From Erodium maritimum (Eukaryota > Streptophyta > Magnoliopsida > Geraniales > Geraniaceae): a DNA stretch of 64,000 bases. Position 1 is the stretch's first letter; each line of letters starts with the position of its first letter. Below, piece by piece: positions 21,308 to 32,771 of this stretch. The stretch is taken from assembly GCA_963921825.1 (NCBI GenBank), contig OY997589.1, positions 74,880,523 through 74,944,522 on the forward strand, in the 5' to 3' direction. Made by a program: the position numbers and the translations under genes. Under the pieces are notes generated by a model that saw only the letters and a list, made by a program, of their open reading frames with translations, made no database searches and had not been told where the DNA came from.

Positions 21308-23106
21308 CTAAGCTAATAATTGACTGCGTTTTAGCAAATCTGGCTCTCCAGCTTTTTCCTTTTCAAGGACGAATTTCTTCCAGGCATCGGCATTGGTTAC
21401 GTCCGTCTCCATGTTTTTAATCTTGACGGTCTCTACCTTGGCAGTGATCTTGGCGGGCATTGCGTCGAGCTCGTGCAGCACCTTGCCGATGTCTATGACG
21501 AGCCTCTCCGCCAGAGTGCACGAGAAGTCCTCCCTGATCACCGCACGTAGCACTGTTATGTGTTGCGCGTCCGCCGGCATGGTGTAGGCCGGCAAGATCC
21601 AACCAAAGCGGCGCAGCATGTGCGAGACCTCGAACTCGTCATGGCGGGTGTTGTCTTTGAGCGAGAAGGCCACCAAGGGCACGCCCTGCTCTTTTGAAAC
21701 TATGTTGAAACGCCCCGTCCTCTCCAATCCTTCCCTTAGCACCTTGGCGTTTTCTTGGCAATTCTCCATCACGTTTTGGTATCCCTGCAAGTTATTTACC
21801 CTTAGCGGACTTGTTGGCAATTGCTATGATTAGTACGAAGATCTAAAAACTCTACCTCATATCCCAAGCGTATGAGTTGATAGTATTGGGCAATGACTTG
21901 ACTGGAACCTGCAACAACAATGTCATGTTAACGTTGGGTCTTTTTCTCAATGCATTGAACACGATTTTAACGAGCTATAAGTACCTTTGGAGAAGTTGAG
22001 GGTGAAGGTAGGTTGGTCAGAGCCAAGATAGTTGATGTGAAAGATAAGCTCGTCAGGGAGGTCCTCCTTGTTCCTCCACACCACCCACCCGATTCCAGCA
22101 TACACTAGACCGTACTTGTGTCCACTCACATTGATGCTCTTCACCAACGGTAGCCGGAAGTCCCACTCCAGCTCCGGGTACAAAAACGGGGCTATGAATC
22201 CGCCGCTCGCTGCGTCAACATGGATCGGAGTCTCCCATCTACACAAAACCACTCAAATATATATAAATAACAACAATGACTACTCTAAAAGTGAATGAGA
22301 GTATATATATATATATATACCCGGTCAGCTTGTTTTTTTCTTGCAAAAGGTCGTTGAGGAGCTTGACATCTTCGAATTCACCGTTGAGGGTCGAACCCAG
22401 GATCGCCGCAACGCAGATGGTGTTCTCATCCACCATCTCTACAGCCTTTTCAGGGTCCATCACATAGTAACCTTCCCTGAGCTTCACTTCCTTGAGCTCA
22501 ACCTCAAAGTACCTTGCGAACTTCTCCCAGCAAACCTGCACATTGGCTCCGGTGACGATGTTGGGCTTGTCGTAGGGATTCCCTTGGGCCTTGCGCTTGT
22601 TCTGCCACTTCCTCTTGAAAGCCAGCCCGGCGAGCATGATGGCCTCCGAGGACCCCACCGTCCCCACCCCGACGGCGGTCTCGGAGTCACCGAGCGGCGC
22701 GTTGAAGAGATGCGCAATCATGTTGACGCAGCGGTTCTGAAGCTCGGTGGTGACGGGGTACTCGTCCATGTCCACGTAGTTCTTGTTGATCGAGTCCATG
22801 ATGAGCTTGTCGCACTCCGGCTCCATCCACGTCGTCACGAACGACGCCAGGTTCAGCCGCGGGTTCCCGTCAAGCATCAGCTCGTCGTTTATGATCTGGA
22901 ACGCAGCCTCCTTCGGGATCGAGTTCTCGGGCATCTTGAACCTGATGAAACAACAATGACAACAACAATGTTAATCGGTTAATTTCGAGTTCTCGAGTCC
23001 TAATGGAGGCTTGTGTATACCTTGGAAGTGACGTTCGGACATAGCGCGAAGCAAACGTGGAGTGAACGGAGACATCGGTGTCGGAAGGGGTTTTGGAGAG
23101 CACCAT
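21308..23106 (-). CDS. GAD: Glutamate decarboxylase (plant GAD), five exons, complete
   Basis: GAD is a cytosolic PLP enzyme converting L-glutamate to GABA and CO2, the entry to the GABA shunt. In plants it is activated by Ca2+/calmodulin and by low pH. Exons with GT-AG borders and continuous phase are 23106-23021, 22941-22321, 22238-21985, 21908-21856 and 21784-21308, giving 496 aa, the normal length. The opening ([23 protein letters not shown]) and [10 protein letters not shown] are typical of plant GADs. The catalytic region holds HVDAASGG (Asp244) and [10 protein letters not shown], with the PLP lysine at residue 277. The C-terminal 30 residues include [12 protein letters not shown], a Trp- and Lys-bearing segment where the calmodulin domain is expected. 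They lack the longer basic tail of classic GADs, so calmodulin control may be weak. The donor of exon 2 runs into a TA microsatellite. No stops or frameshifts are present, so the gene is probably functional. Confidence 0.97.
22299..22320. repeat. TA dinucleotide microsatellite at a GAD splice donor
   Basis: On the coding strand the donor of exon 2 is G|GTATATATAT..., so the first intron bases are themselves the repeat. Length change here would leave the first GTATAT unchanged but alter donor context. Confidence 0.85.
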
Positions 23107-23192
23107 TGTATGGAGTATGGACTGCTAACCAAGCAAAGGTGCTCAAGAATTAGATTGATTTCTGAGTGGGAGAAAAGGAGGAGCAATTAAGG

Positions 23193-23200
23193 TATATATA
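23193..23200 (-). promoter_or_regulatory. TATA box of GAD
   Basis: TATATATA on the minus strand lies 87 nt upstream of the ATG at 23106. The intervening sequence is a plausible short 5' UTR with a CTCC-rich stretch. Confidence 0.65.
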
Positions 23201-23629
23201 CTATACGGTGATTTTTATTTAGGAAATTTGAAAGGTAAAAACGGGAAAAAATTAATTAATTTGTATGATTTGATAGACCGTGGAAAGTAAGTTTTGGTCC
23301 ATTGGCCAATGGGGTTCGATAGAAATTGACCCACCTCAAACTGATGGATAAAATAGGAAATAAACTTGTTTCTATTTTATTACAAGCATTATTGAACATT
23401 GTTAGGTTAAAACCCTAGTTCCATGCTGCATTATTTTCTGTTTACTCGTTAAACTATTTTTCAAATTACTTTTTTTTCTTTTTTAGCATAGATTTTTTTT
23501 CCTATATACAAACAAATCTATAGTTGTGATTAATTTTAATAAACTCTAATGATAGGGGTGGATCAAACTAATAGTTGAGGCACGAAAACTAAAAGCTTTG
23601 CTCTCTCGCTGACTTAGCGCCGCTTAAGG
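23201..23629. other. GAD upstream region
   Basis: AT-rich sequence with no gene. It presumably contains the distal GAD promoter, but no specific element is called. Confidence 0.35.
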
Positions 23630-24180
23630 CCATGACAGTCATGGTTATTACCATGGTTTCTGCCATGACTCCTCTCCTTTTACTCGTACTATTTCGTTTT
23701 GCTTTCAACATCAGTTTTGCTTGGATGAAGGTCACAAACAACTACTTTCTTACGCCTCTTCCTGTGAGTTCGGGTAGGATTTTTCCTACTAGGGCTCCGT
23801 TCAAGCCGCCTATAACCATCGAGACGTTGGCTACCTCCCGCCATGAACGATGTGCCTCTCAATCCTGATTTTCGTTTGGCTCACCTCGTCATCGATCAAC
23901 CTCACCGCCTCGGAGTCCCGCAGATTCCATATATCGGGTCATCTCTCCTGATCAACCCCCGCTGTCGCTAAATCCGCCACCGGCGCATCCTCTTCTCTTG
24001 CCTCCACAACCGCACCCTCTGAAGTCGCCGCCGCCGTCGCTGAAGCCGCCAGTTTCGTCTCTGACACCGCCTCTGCCCTGGCCTCCACCACTGCACCCTC
24101 TTGGACCCCTCTCTCGATTATGGATCTGGCTAATCGAGTGAGTCTTTTGTATTTTATCTGATTTCATCTATGCAGGGTCA
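23630..24180 (+). repeat. Dispersed repeat R2 (related to R1 at 14800-15272)
   Basis: It shares start, centre and end with R1. R2 contains a 78-codon frame beginning MTVMVITMVSAMTPLLLL (23632-23868). Later, in another frame, it has proline-rich LPPQPHPLKSPPPSLKPP-type sequence (about 24000-24070). The reading frames of R1 and R2 do not correspond, arguing against conserved protein. Confidence 0.5.
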
Positions 24181-24524
24181 ATGACGAATGGAATTCCGTG
24201 CTCTAGTGTTATGCCTTGGGAGAGGTCCCTGGTAAGAGTTATGCCTCCCTTTGAAACTAATGATAGTAGGTTCAGTCGTACTCTTCAGAGTATGCAACGT
24301 TTCGGCAATACTTTGAGCAGCCGTAGTCAGTTTCGTCATAGTTTTGTGTTAGCTTGCCTATATGGCGCCCATTAAATACCGTTAGGGAAAGTTATAGTAT
24401 GAAACGAATAGCGAACACTTTGTGTTCTTTGTCTGCTCTTTGTGGTCAGGAATTTATCCATGATGCACTCAAATGTATTTGAAGTCTGAATTAATGAAAT
24501 TACACCTTTTTAGTCAAAAAATAG
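24181..24524. other. Spacer with retroposon-like end
   Basis: No gene is recognised. It ends gaattaatgaaattacacc...gtcaaaaaa, resembling a LINE-type 3' tail, directly against the hAT-like terminus that follows. R2 plus this stretch may be one element of about 0.9 kb. Confidence 0.35.
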
Positions 24525-25303
24525 TAGCGGTAGGCACGACTGGTTAACCGAAACCGACCACCCTTATGACCACTAGAACCGGCATTGGCGGTGTAGCATA
24601 AACCTCCACCGGCACCGACCCAAAAACCGGAGAAATTGACAAGAACCGGCCCAATATCCAAAGTACTTACACAATACTTTTTTGGCCCAATTTAGGTCCA
24701 AACTGAAAAAAAAAGAGTAAACTCTCTGATTTCAAATTTAAACATACATGACAATAGTTTTGCTACAACCAAAACAACATCTAGCAAAATACAAAGTACA
24801 TAAACTTCACACAATGAACTTAACTGTTCATAATACAACCAAACAAAATACAGATTACAACTTCAAACTTCATGATAAACAAAATTAAAATTACGACTTT
24901 AGACTTCAACATTATGCCTTCAAAATGTTAGAAGCTTTCATTTGCTTCTAACAAGAGTTTTCATTTTCTCCCCAAAAGAAAGTGTCCATTTGCGTCCTAC
25001 TAGAACATTACCTATCACAGAAAACAGATACTAGCATTAGAAAATAACAAAAATCACATCAAGGCAAAAAAAACATCAATTCCTCATTTACAAGTTAGTA
25101 ACTAACTACCTTTTGGTAGTTCGATCACATAATAATTGGAGCACCAACTCTGGTGACCGTGTTTTCAATGACTGGAAAATAGAAATATCAATACTTATTT
25201 TAAGAGAAACATAAAAAAAGAATGCAAAAACAGATTAAGATCAAAATGAAGTTAATACCATTTTCCTCCTCTTGAATCAAATCCCCGTCCTTCTCCATAC
25301 TTG

Positions 25304-25558
25304 CTAAAGTCTATATAACATTACCCCTTTCAACCAATCTTGTCTGCAACTTAGAGCTTGCACAAATCGTGTACTAAAAGAACTCTTAAAAGCATCAAGA
25401 ATTCTTTTGCCATTGCTAAAGGCACTTTCACTAGAGACAGATGTCATGAGAATGACTAGAATATCTCTAGCCATCCTAGAGAGAACAGGGTATTGATGTG
25501 CATTATTTTCCCACCATGAAAGTACTTTAAATTCCTTACTGTCATATTCTGGTTGCAT
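25304..25558 (-). pseudogene. hAT transposase C-terminal dimerisation domain
   Basis: FKVLSWWENNAHQYPVLSRM followed by ARDIL and SSESAFSNGKRILD is the canonical hATC motif. The fragment ends normally (QDWLKGV...). Confidence 0.9.
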
Positions 25559-25969
25559 TTAAATATGCTTCCAATTCTTTTTTAGGAGCTCCAACACGTA
25601 AAGAACAAAGATTTATATTCAAAATTTCGGAATTTTGATGCTTTGTCAAAAACACTAACGGAACAGTCTGGTTGTGTTTGTGATTCATCAACACCGAATC
25701 CTTTTTTGTAATGTGCAAACATATCATCGAGAGATACTTTGACACATTGGGATAGAGTAGGATAACTTTCAGTGAGATATATGTCCTTTAGAAGATAATT
25801 GACATAACTCAACTTATTTCAAGGATCAAAAATTGGTGCTAGGAATGTGAACATGTTCGTTGAATTTTTTATTCATCCTAGAAGACATGTTTCACATGCT
25901 TAAATTATCAGTAACTAAACCATCTTTGATAAGAAAGTTTATGTCCGATATTTGGTCCAATATCAAGTT

Positions 25970-26545
25970 TTATGTAGCATATAAGGAACCTGATATTCGA
26001 ACTGTTGCACAAAATAAAGTCTCCAAAAACTTCATTAGGGATTTAACTACAAACCAATCAGATTGAGTCAACCTCCTTATATTGGACCCAACTTTTTTCC
26101 AAATTTTAATATCCAACTTAGCTTTGAAACAAGGATCTAACAAGCTATATTGATGGAATGCATTCTGTAACTTACATGTTGAACGAAGTATAAGGTAGGT
26201 TGAGTTCCACCTAGTGGACACATCTACGGACAACAACCGCTTACTTTTATAACTAGTCAGCACACAAGCAGTTTTAAACCTTGATAGTCTCATAGGAGAA
26301 TGTATAATGAACCTCACAACAACCCTTATTCGTTCTACAGACTTATCTACTTCCTTAAGATCATCATTAACGACCAGGTTCAAAATATGTGCAACACATC
26401 TCATAAGCATATATCCACCATCAAATAAATTAAAACACAACATATTTTTTTTACGTTGTATTCTTACATATTCTATGACATCTTTGTTAAGGGATGCATC
26501 ATCTTCTGTTATGGCCATTATGTTTTCTAAACCCCATGCACTCAA
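25970..26545 (-). pseudogene. hAT transposase central catalytic region
   Basis: 191 codons containing RCVAHILNLVVNDDLK (the conserved CxxH...N...D block), STRWNSTYLIL and LLDPCFKAKLDIKIW, in the order found in Ricesleeper-like transposases. The N-terminal catalytic Asp and the distal Glu lie in flanking broken frames. Confidence 0.85.
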
Positions 26546-27057
26546 ATAGGTTTCTACAGCTCTCTTAATATCGTCCCCTCTATGGGAAGTTGTTGGACAA
26601 AAACTAATAATTTTTTGTGTGTGTAAAACCTATGCATAATCAATTAAATGTGCAGTTATGCACATATAGTTCACTTGTTGGACACTTGTCCAAGTGTCTG
26701 TTGTGAATGAGACTCTGAATTAAGAGTTGCTGAAATACTCAAACAACTTGAGTTCTTCAACTTCATATAACTTATAGATACCCCTCATGATAGTATATCT
26801 AGAGGGAATCTCAAACATTAGACAACTAGCTTTAACAAAATCATGAAACCCCTACCCATAAACAAACCTAAAGGCCAATTCATCTATAACCATCATTCTA
26901 GTCAAGTCACTTCAACAAACTTGTTGATTGAAGAGCCAAGAAATTAATTCTCCCTCTTTTCCCTTACCCTTCCCCACCCAATGAAAACCTAATTTGGATT
27001 GTATAAGATCATTTCTTAACTTTTGAGGGTTCTTTGGGCACTTACCTATGTGAAACT

Positions 27058-27276
27058 TTAGAGTACTGGTACTATATTTACTAGAACCAACAACGTAGTT
27101 TTAGGACAATACTTACAAAAAGCCTTATATTCATCTTCTTCTACAACCAAATCAAAATGTTTCCATATAGTAGAAGTACACTTTAAGCTGAGTTTGGATT
27201 TTCCTGAGGATGCAGCTGATGCTGCATCCTTACCACCTTGGACAACCTTACTACTTTTCACAACAAATACTCCCAC
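27058..27276 (-). pseudogene. hAT transposase N-terminal BED zinc finger
   Basis: The frame reads CTSTIWKHFDLVVEEDEYKA followed by FCKYC, matching the BED pattern (S..W..F, then C..C). The His part of the finger lies beyond a frame break. The same strand upstream (27277-27375) continues with a possible N-terminal tail containing a stop. Confidence 0.75.
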
Positions 27277-27375
27277 ACTCCCTTACATAGCTGCTTGTCC
27301 TTCATCTCCGATTACAATGCCTCCTGTTCGAGATCCTTGACCAGGTTGGGTGACTGAAGCTGGATTGAATATCCT

Positions 27376-27446
27376 TGACCAGGTGGCTGCCACTGGCCCC
27401 CAGCTGGGCGACTACTAGTGCCTCTCGGAATGTAGGTACGAGCCAT
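27376..27446 (-). pseudogene. Gypsy element 1 gag N-terminus
   Basis: The ATG at 27446 opens MARTYIPRGTSSRPAGGQWQ. The matching start in element 2 (ATG at 52070) opens MSHVYGPSGTRGRPAGG, so the assignment rests on that similarity. The frame is cut at the junction with hAT. Confidence 0.65.
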
Positions 27447-28433
27447 GTCGCTTGTATCCGCTGCACGGATAAATGCACATGCTCAGTTTCTCAATTTCGA
27501 ATAAAGCGGCTCGCTTAAAACAGTAACGTTCACACACGTTGCACAAGGGTCATACTCGGACCAACAGTATACTTAGTCTTAGTATAGTCATAGATAAATT
27601 CATATAATCAGAGAAGTCCGCACACTTGTGCATCTCACAGAATCAATCACACAATTCAACCATCTCCCACAGGAGTCACAATTTCAAACAAGTCACACGG
27701 TATACCGTTCACATCACCCAACAAATTCATGGAGTCTCCGCACTAACTCATTTCCACAGGTTCTCAACACCTTTCTCTTTCTATCACAACATTCATGTCG
27801 ATATCGCGTCGTTGCAACCTGATTCAGGCGTCCCGAATCTCGTTGTAACCACTTGACATCCCCCTTATCACATTCGACTAAAGTGGCGCCCCTGAGTCCA
27901 CCCGTGATAGTACAAACACTTCAGGTTTGCAGAAATTTGGGCATGACCCATTCGAAAGTTCCACTAACCATCCGCTTAAGCGGGACATTCAATAAACAAA
28001 CTGCACAAAGCAATCAGCACAACACATCACATAACAAAACATCGCAGTTACACACCTCGTGTATTGGTAATCACCCGATAACCACCCGGTCAAGTCAACA
28101 TTTAGATCCAACCAATCAATCAACGGCCAACCAAAGCGGCAACCCACGTAACGATCACTCAACAAACACGTCGTAAACATCATCGAGCACCGCTCGTTAA
28201 CCCAACCTCGATCTCCACCGATCGGCATAACAGTTCAACCAAAGCACATAGCATAACACAAAGTAAAGCAAGACCCAAACAAGACACTTCGCCATCCGAG
28301 ACTCTCGCCGTCTCGGATCTACGCGTAGGACATTTCCGACTTGCGTAACCGAACACTAGAACCTTAACAACCTAACTCTACCCACGTAATTGACGTACGG
28401 TCCGAGGTTTTGAAAAACAATTTCAATGATACC
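27447..28433 (-). other. Leader of Gypsy element 1
   Basis: A non-coding leader with phrases shared with element 2 (for example the gttgtaacgag/cattcatgtcgatat/cgcttaagcgg neighbourhoods at 27780-27990). Only one leader unit is present here, against two in element 2. Confidence 0.7.
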
Positions 28434-28448
28434 TGACTCAGATACCAA
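28434..28448 (-). other. Primer-binding site of Gypsy element 1
   Basis: The minus strand after the LTR reads (AT)TTGGTATCTGAGTCAGG. It matches the initiator-Met tRNA site TGGTATCAGAGC with a change at one position and then divergence. Confidence 0.7.
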
Positions 28449-29039
28449 ATTGTCACGCCCCAAATCCGGTTTTGACCAAACTCGAGACGTGAGCTAGGAA
28501 TAATAATAAAACGATAATAAAAGTGAATTTAAACGAAATTTAACTCCAAATTTTAGTTACAAAATAACAACTCCGATAAATATAACATGAGTCAACCGCT
28601 CAAAACCGAACAATTTAAAACATAGTTTAGTAAGGAAAAAGGGGTACGTCTCTCTACTACATAAAACCACCCGGATCCTCAAGGTTCTCTCGAGCCCTGG
28701 GACAACCTCTAAGTCTACTCATCAACGAAACATGTAAAAACAGTAAAAACAAAGGGGGGTGAGCTTACGCTCAGTAGGAAAAAGTAGTAAAAGGGAAAGG
28801 ACATCCCGCTTCGTTTCAAAATTTCTCGATTAGTACGATTACCAAAAGACAACGCAAATAGAGATCAACGGGAATTGCAACACTTACTGAAATAACAACT
28901 CAAAAGGAGATCAATGGGGGGAAAACTTATTCACCAATAGAAACCAACTAAAGACGCACACGAGCACCGAAATACAGACAATTTAACCACAAAACTCTGA
29001 TCCATACACCAACACACATATCGTACCGGAACACACATC

Positions 29040-29330
29040 GGCCTAGATATCTTCCCGGAACTCGCATCATCGGGGTGAAAAACGTCTTCCCGGAACACGT
29101 AGCATCGAGTTAAGACAACAATATACCATACCGGAATGTCCCTTGGCCTAGGTCTTCCCGGAACACGTAGCATCGGGGTGAAACAAGTCTTTCCGGAACA
29201 CGTAGCATCGGATAAGACAACAATATACCATACCGGAATATCCCTCGGCCTAGGTCTTCCCGGAACACGTAGCATCGGGGTGAAACAAGTCTTTCCAGAA
29301 CACGTAGCATCGGGGTGAAACAACAATGTA
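29040..29330. repeat. Tandem repeat in Gypsy LTR (about 110-bp units)
   Basis: Units built from cttcccggaacacgtagcat, cggggtgaaacaagtc and ataccataccggaat, about 2.5 copies. Confidence 0.8.
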
Positions 29331-30149
29331 AACATATCGGACCGGCATACCCCCTCGGTCGGATATCTTACCGGAAACACCCTCAGGCAAGTAAACAACA
29401 ATGCCACACAATACCAAACAAATCACAATGCAACAACCACGTGTTATCAACCAAACTTACCGACATGACTTACCAAACACGTCCCATCGGTCTATCACTC
29501 ACCCGATCATATCACAAGGCACAATCATATAATCATTCAACACAATCACTCAACCAATCATGTCGCCAAGTAATCATTCATATCATGTTCATCATGATTC
29601 ATATAGTTTAATAAGACTCTTATCTTAACCAATGGATGGAACATGCATCGACATTAAGGACGAACAACCATCATTAAGCACATCCAACACGCAATCATAA
29701 GGCTCGACACAACCATTCTACCTGCACGGCAATTTCCAATAATTGAAAGCGATTAATCTAGTGAATCACATCCTATATGCAAACTAAGACTCTTCCGGTT
29801 ATTATCGTAATTGAAAGCGGTTGTTCTAGTGAATCACATTCTATATGCAAACTAGGACCTTTCCGGTTATTATCATCCTATAAGCATACTATTAACATTC
29901 AATAATTAAAAGTGGAAATTTACTATTCTTCCCTACCTCAAATTCTCCAAACGCTTAACCGACCGAGCGCCTAGAAGTCTCCTCCTCCGAGTTCGAGAAT
30001 AAGGTCTAGGAACATAAATTAATTCTATAATTAATAAACAATCAACGACGGTTTTAAAGTAAACTACCTAAATTAATCATAATTACAAACGCACGGGCTA
30101 AAGGTAAATTGGGGCCAAACTAGGCCCAATTCGGGTAGCCCACAGATCT

Positions 30150-30410
30150 GGAAATCGGCCCGGAACCTGCCCCTCAGAGGCCCAGAACCAGACCCGGACC
30201 GTGCCCCTCAGAGGCCCGGAACTAGGCCCGGACCGTGCCCCTCGGAGGGCCGGTCTGGGATCCGGACAGTGCCACTCAGAGGGCCGGTCTGGGACCCATT
30301 CCGTGCCACTCAGAGGGCCGGCATCAAGCCCGGACCGTGCCGCTTAGAGGGCTGGAACCGAGTCCGTTCCGTGCCGCTCAGAGGGCCGAAATCAGACCCT
30401 TTCCGTGCGA
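30150..30410. repeat. GC-rich minisatellite in Gypsy LTR (34-bp unit)
   Basis: About eight imperfect units containing ccgtgcc(c/g)ct(c/t)agagg followed by gcc(c)gga/tc. The 34-bp unit gives repeating out-of-frame peptides (such as MPLRGPVWDP) that should not be taken as genes. Confidence 0.85.
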
Positions 30411-31300
30411 AATCTGGGCAGACTCAAGCCCCTTCTTCCCCAACTTCGTTTCTACGAAAATCTACTTAAAAAAACTCCATTTTTATCGACATGAAACCTC
30501 AAAATCAGTCACCAAAACCCTCAAACTTCAATACCCACAATGGGTTTCCTCCAAACATCAACAAACAACTTATTTCTAACCAAAACCTCCATCACTACTT
30601 CACTAAACAATCATCTAACAACACTTACAAAAAAACCTAACAAGTTCAAGCAAAAACCATGGAAACCCATAATCAAAAATTGATTGAAAGAGGATTGTGA
30701 GAGTTCACTTACCTTAGGGATGGAATGGGGATGAAGAAGAGATGATTTTGGAGAGGTTTGGTGAAGAAATCCCTTGGAAGTTGTCTCCTTTCTTCAATGT
30801 CTTCTTCTCCAAGCAATGAGCTCCTCCTTCTTCTCCTCCTTTTGATTTTCGGCCAGCACAAATAAAGTGGCTGAAATGCTCTTCCAAATGGTTCCTTTAA
30901 CCTAATAATGGATGGACCAAAATACCATTAAGTCCCCTTTCTTCCCTTTTGCATAAGTGAGGGTAAATGGGTCATTGGAGACCCATTCCTTCTCCTCCAA
31001 GCCACAATAGACAAGTGTCTATGTGGGGACCACCTTGTCCTTAATAAAATCCAGCAACTTTAATTAATTAGGATTTAGTCGTTAAATGGCCTAAGTTTGA
31101 TCCGAGTTTGACTTTTTTGCAAAGACAGTCATTTGAAAGGAAACGACCCAAATAGCCTAATCGTAACGACGGCTAAGCTTTTTGGTTCCCGGAAAGGTCC
31201 CGAACGACTCCCGTAGTCATCGGTTGACTTTTCCAGCCGAAAGTCAAACTTCGCCAAAAATCACCGATTCGACCGGGATCGACCGGGGTCGGTTCTTACA

Positions 31301-31827
31301 AATACAACCAAACAAAATACAGATTACACCTTCAAACTTCATGATAAAAAAAATTAAAATTACAACTTTATACTTCAACATCAGTTTATATGCCTTCAAA
31401 ATATTGGAGGCTTTTATTTGCTTCTAACAGGAGCTTTCATTTGCTCCCCAAAAGAATGCTTTCATTTGCTTCCTACTAGAACATTACCTATCACAGAAAA
31501 CAGATATTAGCATTAGCAAATAACAAAAATCACATCAAGGCAAAAAAAAAAACATCAATTCCACATTTACACGTTAGTAACTAACCAACTTTTGGTAGTT
31601 CGATCACATAATAATTTGAGCACCGAATCCGGTGGCCATGTTTTCAATGACTGGAAAATAGAAACATCAATAATTATTTATAAGCGAAGCATTAAAAAAA
31701 GAATGCAAAAACAGATTAAGATCAAAATGAAGTTAATACCATTTTCCTCCTCTTGAATCAAATCCATGTCCTTCTCCATACTTGCTAAGGTCTATATAAC
31801 ATTACCCCTTTCAACCAATCTTGTGTG
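31301..31827 (-). mobile_element. hAT transposon fragment, copy B
   Basis: Homologous to 24832-25341 of hAT copy A, with about ten percent differences and small indels. It covers the non-coding 3' part and stops just before the transposase C-terminus, at ttcaaccaatcttgt. It is bounded by the Gypsy LTR on the left and an inverted Copia LTR fragment on the right. Confidence 0.8.
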
Positions 31828-32668
31828 TGTTGGATCTCGAGGTAGGGTTGGAGATGAACCAACTCGCAGCAGAAAATCAATGAAAACCAAGAGACGATTA
31901 AAACCATGGAACAACTAACAAAGAATGGATTCACACGAGAAAAACTCAGCACAATTTCTTACCAAAACAAGAACACCGGGTAACGAATGATTGGCTTGAG
32001 TCTCCAAGACGCCTACGTATCCACATGGGAATCAAAGCTACGTAGGTCTTCTCTTTGAGGACTCAAGAACACAAAAATGGAGGTGGGAGCTTGCCAAACC
32101 CGAAATTGTAGGGAGAGAGGGAGAGAAGTTGTGTTTCCTATTCTTGTTTTGTGTTTGTTATGTTGAAAAAAGATGACTTAAACATAACAAACCCCATACT
32201 TGTCCACCTAAAGGCATGGGACAAGCATAGTAACAAGTACGGTGTAAATAGGACAAAGTATGGCTACATAAGATGGGGTTAGGTGGTGAATCACCAACAC
32301 CTTAATCCTTGTCATGCTTACTTAGTACTAATTAATCAAGACTTGATTAATTAGTTCCATGGGCCTTGGTTGCATGAGCCTTTCATGGACCTATTGGAAC
32401 ATGGCCCGTTGCCATTTCCAACGAGGTCCCGTGATTCGCTCATCACCTCCAAGCCTTCCATACCAGAAATGTCCAAAATTATCCGACGCGATCAATCCCA
32501 AGACTCCAAGCCTTGTGTCGATCCGTAAAGTCCTATTCACATACGGGCACATGACCCAAAACCCAGTTTTGGTCATGTCCCGAGACAACTCCCTTTTGGC
32601 CATTCTCCATAAATGTGTCAATGAGTTTCACCTTCCGGTGTGACCCTTAGGTTTATGCATGTCAATAG
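31828..32668 (-). repeat. Truncated Copia LTR of the A/C/D family, inverted
   Basis: It starts TGTTGGATCTCGAGG, the reverse complement of the LTR end, and matches the last 840 bp of the 1688-bp LTR before breaking off at gtcaatag. It has more differences from copy A than copies C or D do, so it is older. No target duplication was found. Confidence 0.9.
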
Positions 32669-32771
32669 GTGTGCAGCCGGGTCGGGATTCGTAGTCGTAT
32701 TCCCGCTAAACTGGTTTTTCTGAAGTAAATAATGGTAGAGGTTTTGAATTCGAAGTTGTGAGATGTCACTA

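Larger units (their letters stand above)
24525..27375 (-). mobile_element. hAT transposon relic (Ricesleeper/Daysleeper type), copy A
   Basis: The terminus tagtagcggtaggcacgac followed by ggttaaccgaaacc resembles plant hAT ends. Transposase pieces occur in the correct order on the minus strand: BED zinc finger (27276-27058), central RNase H-like part (26545-25970) and C-terminal dimerisation part (25558-25304). The far end is lost at about 27375, where Gypsy gag sequence begins. The central region (25559-25969 and 26546-27057) is also transposase-like but broken. The segment 24700-25300 is non-coding. Confidence 0.8.
27376..31300 (-). mobile_element. Ty3/Gypsy element 1, 5' half only
   Basis: On the minus strand: complete LTR (31300-28451), a Met-tRNA-like primer-binding site, a leader of about 1 kb, and the first 23 codons of gag, ending where hAT sequence begins. 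The rest of the element and its 3' LTR are absent. The LTR and leader are clearly homologous to those of Gypsy element 2 (45350-58067). On the right the LTR abuts hAT copy B. Confidence 0.85.
28451..31300 (-). repeat. Gypsy LTR (5' LTR of element 1), 2850 bp
   Basis: The plus strand reads TGTCACGCCCC...GGTTCTTACA. The same ends occur on all LTRs of this family in the window. It contains two tandem-repeat arrays (29040-29330 and 30150-30410), the conserved TGAGC-TTAC-GCTCA motif at 28760-28773, and the two tagtgaatcacat/tatatgcaaact phrases near 29760-29870. Confidence 0.85.

Noticed and set aside
22341-22982. 213-codon plus-strand frame opposite GAD
   Set aside because: Antisense shadow of GAD exon 2. 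The minus strand carries the conserved enzyme with splice sites.
30235-30579. Repeat-containing frames with MPLRGPVWDP-type units
   Set aside because: Products of the 34-bp minisatellite read in two frames. Similar frames appear in the solo LTR at 42930, and none has a start context or domain.
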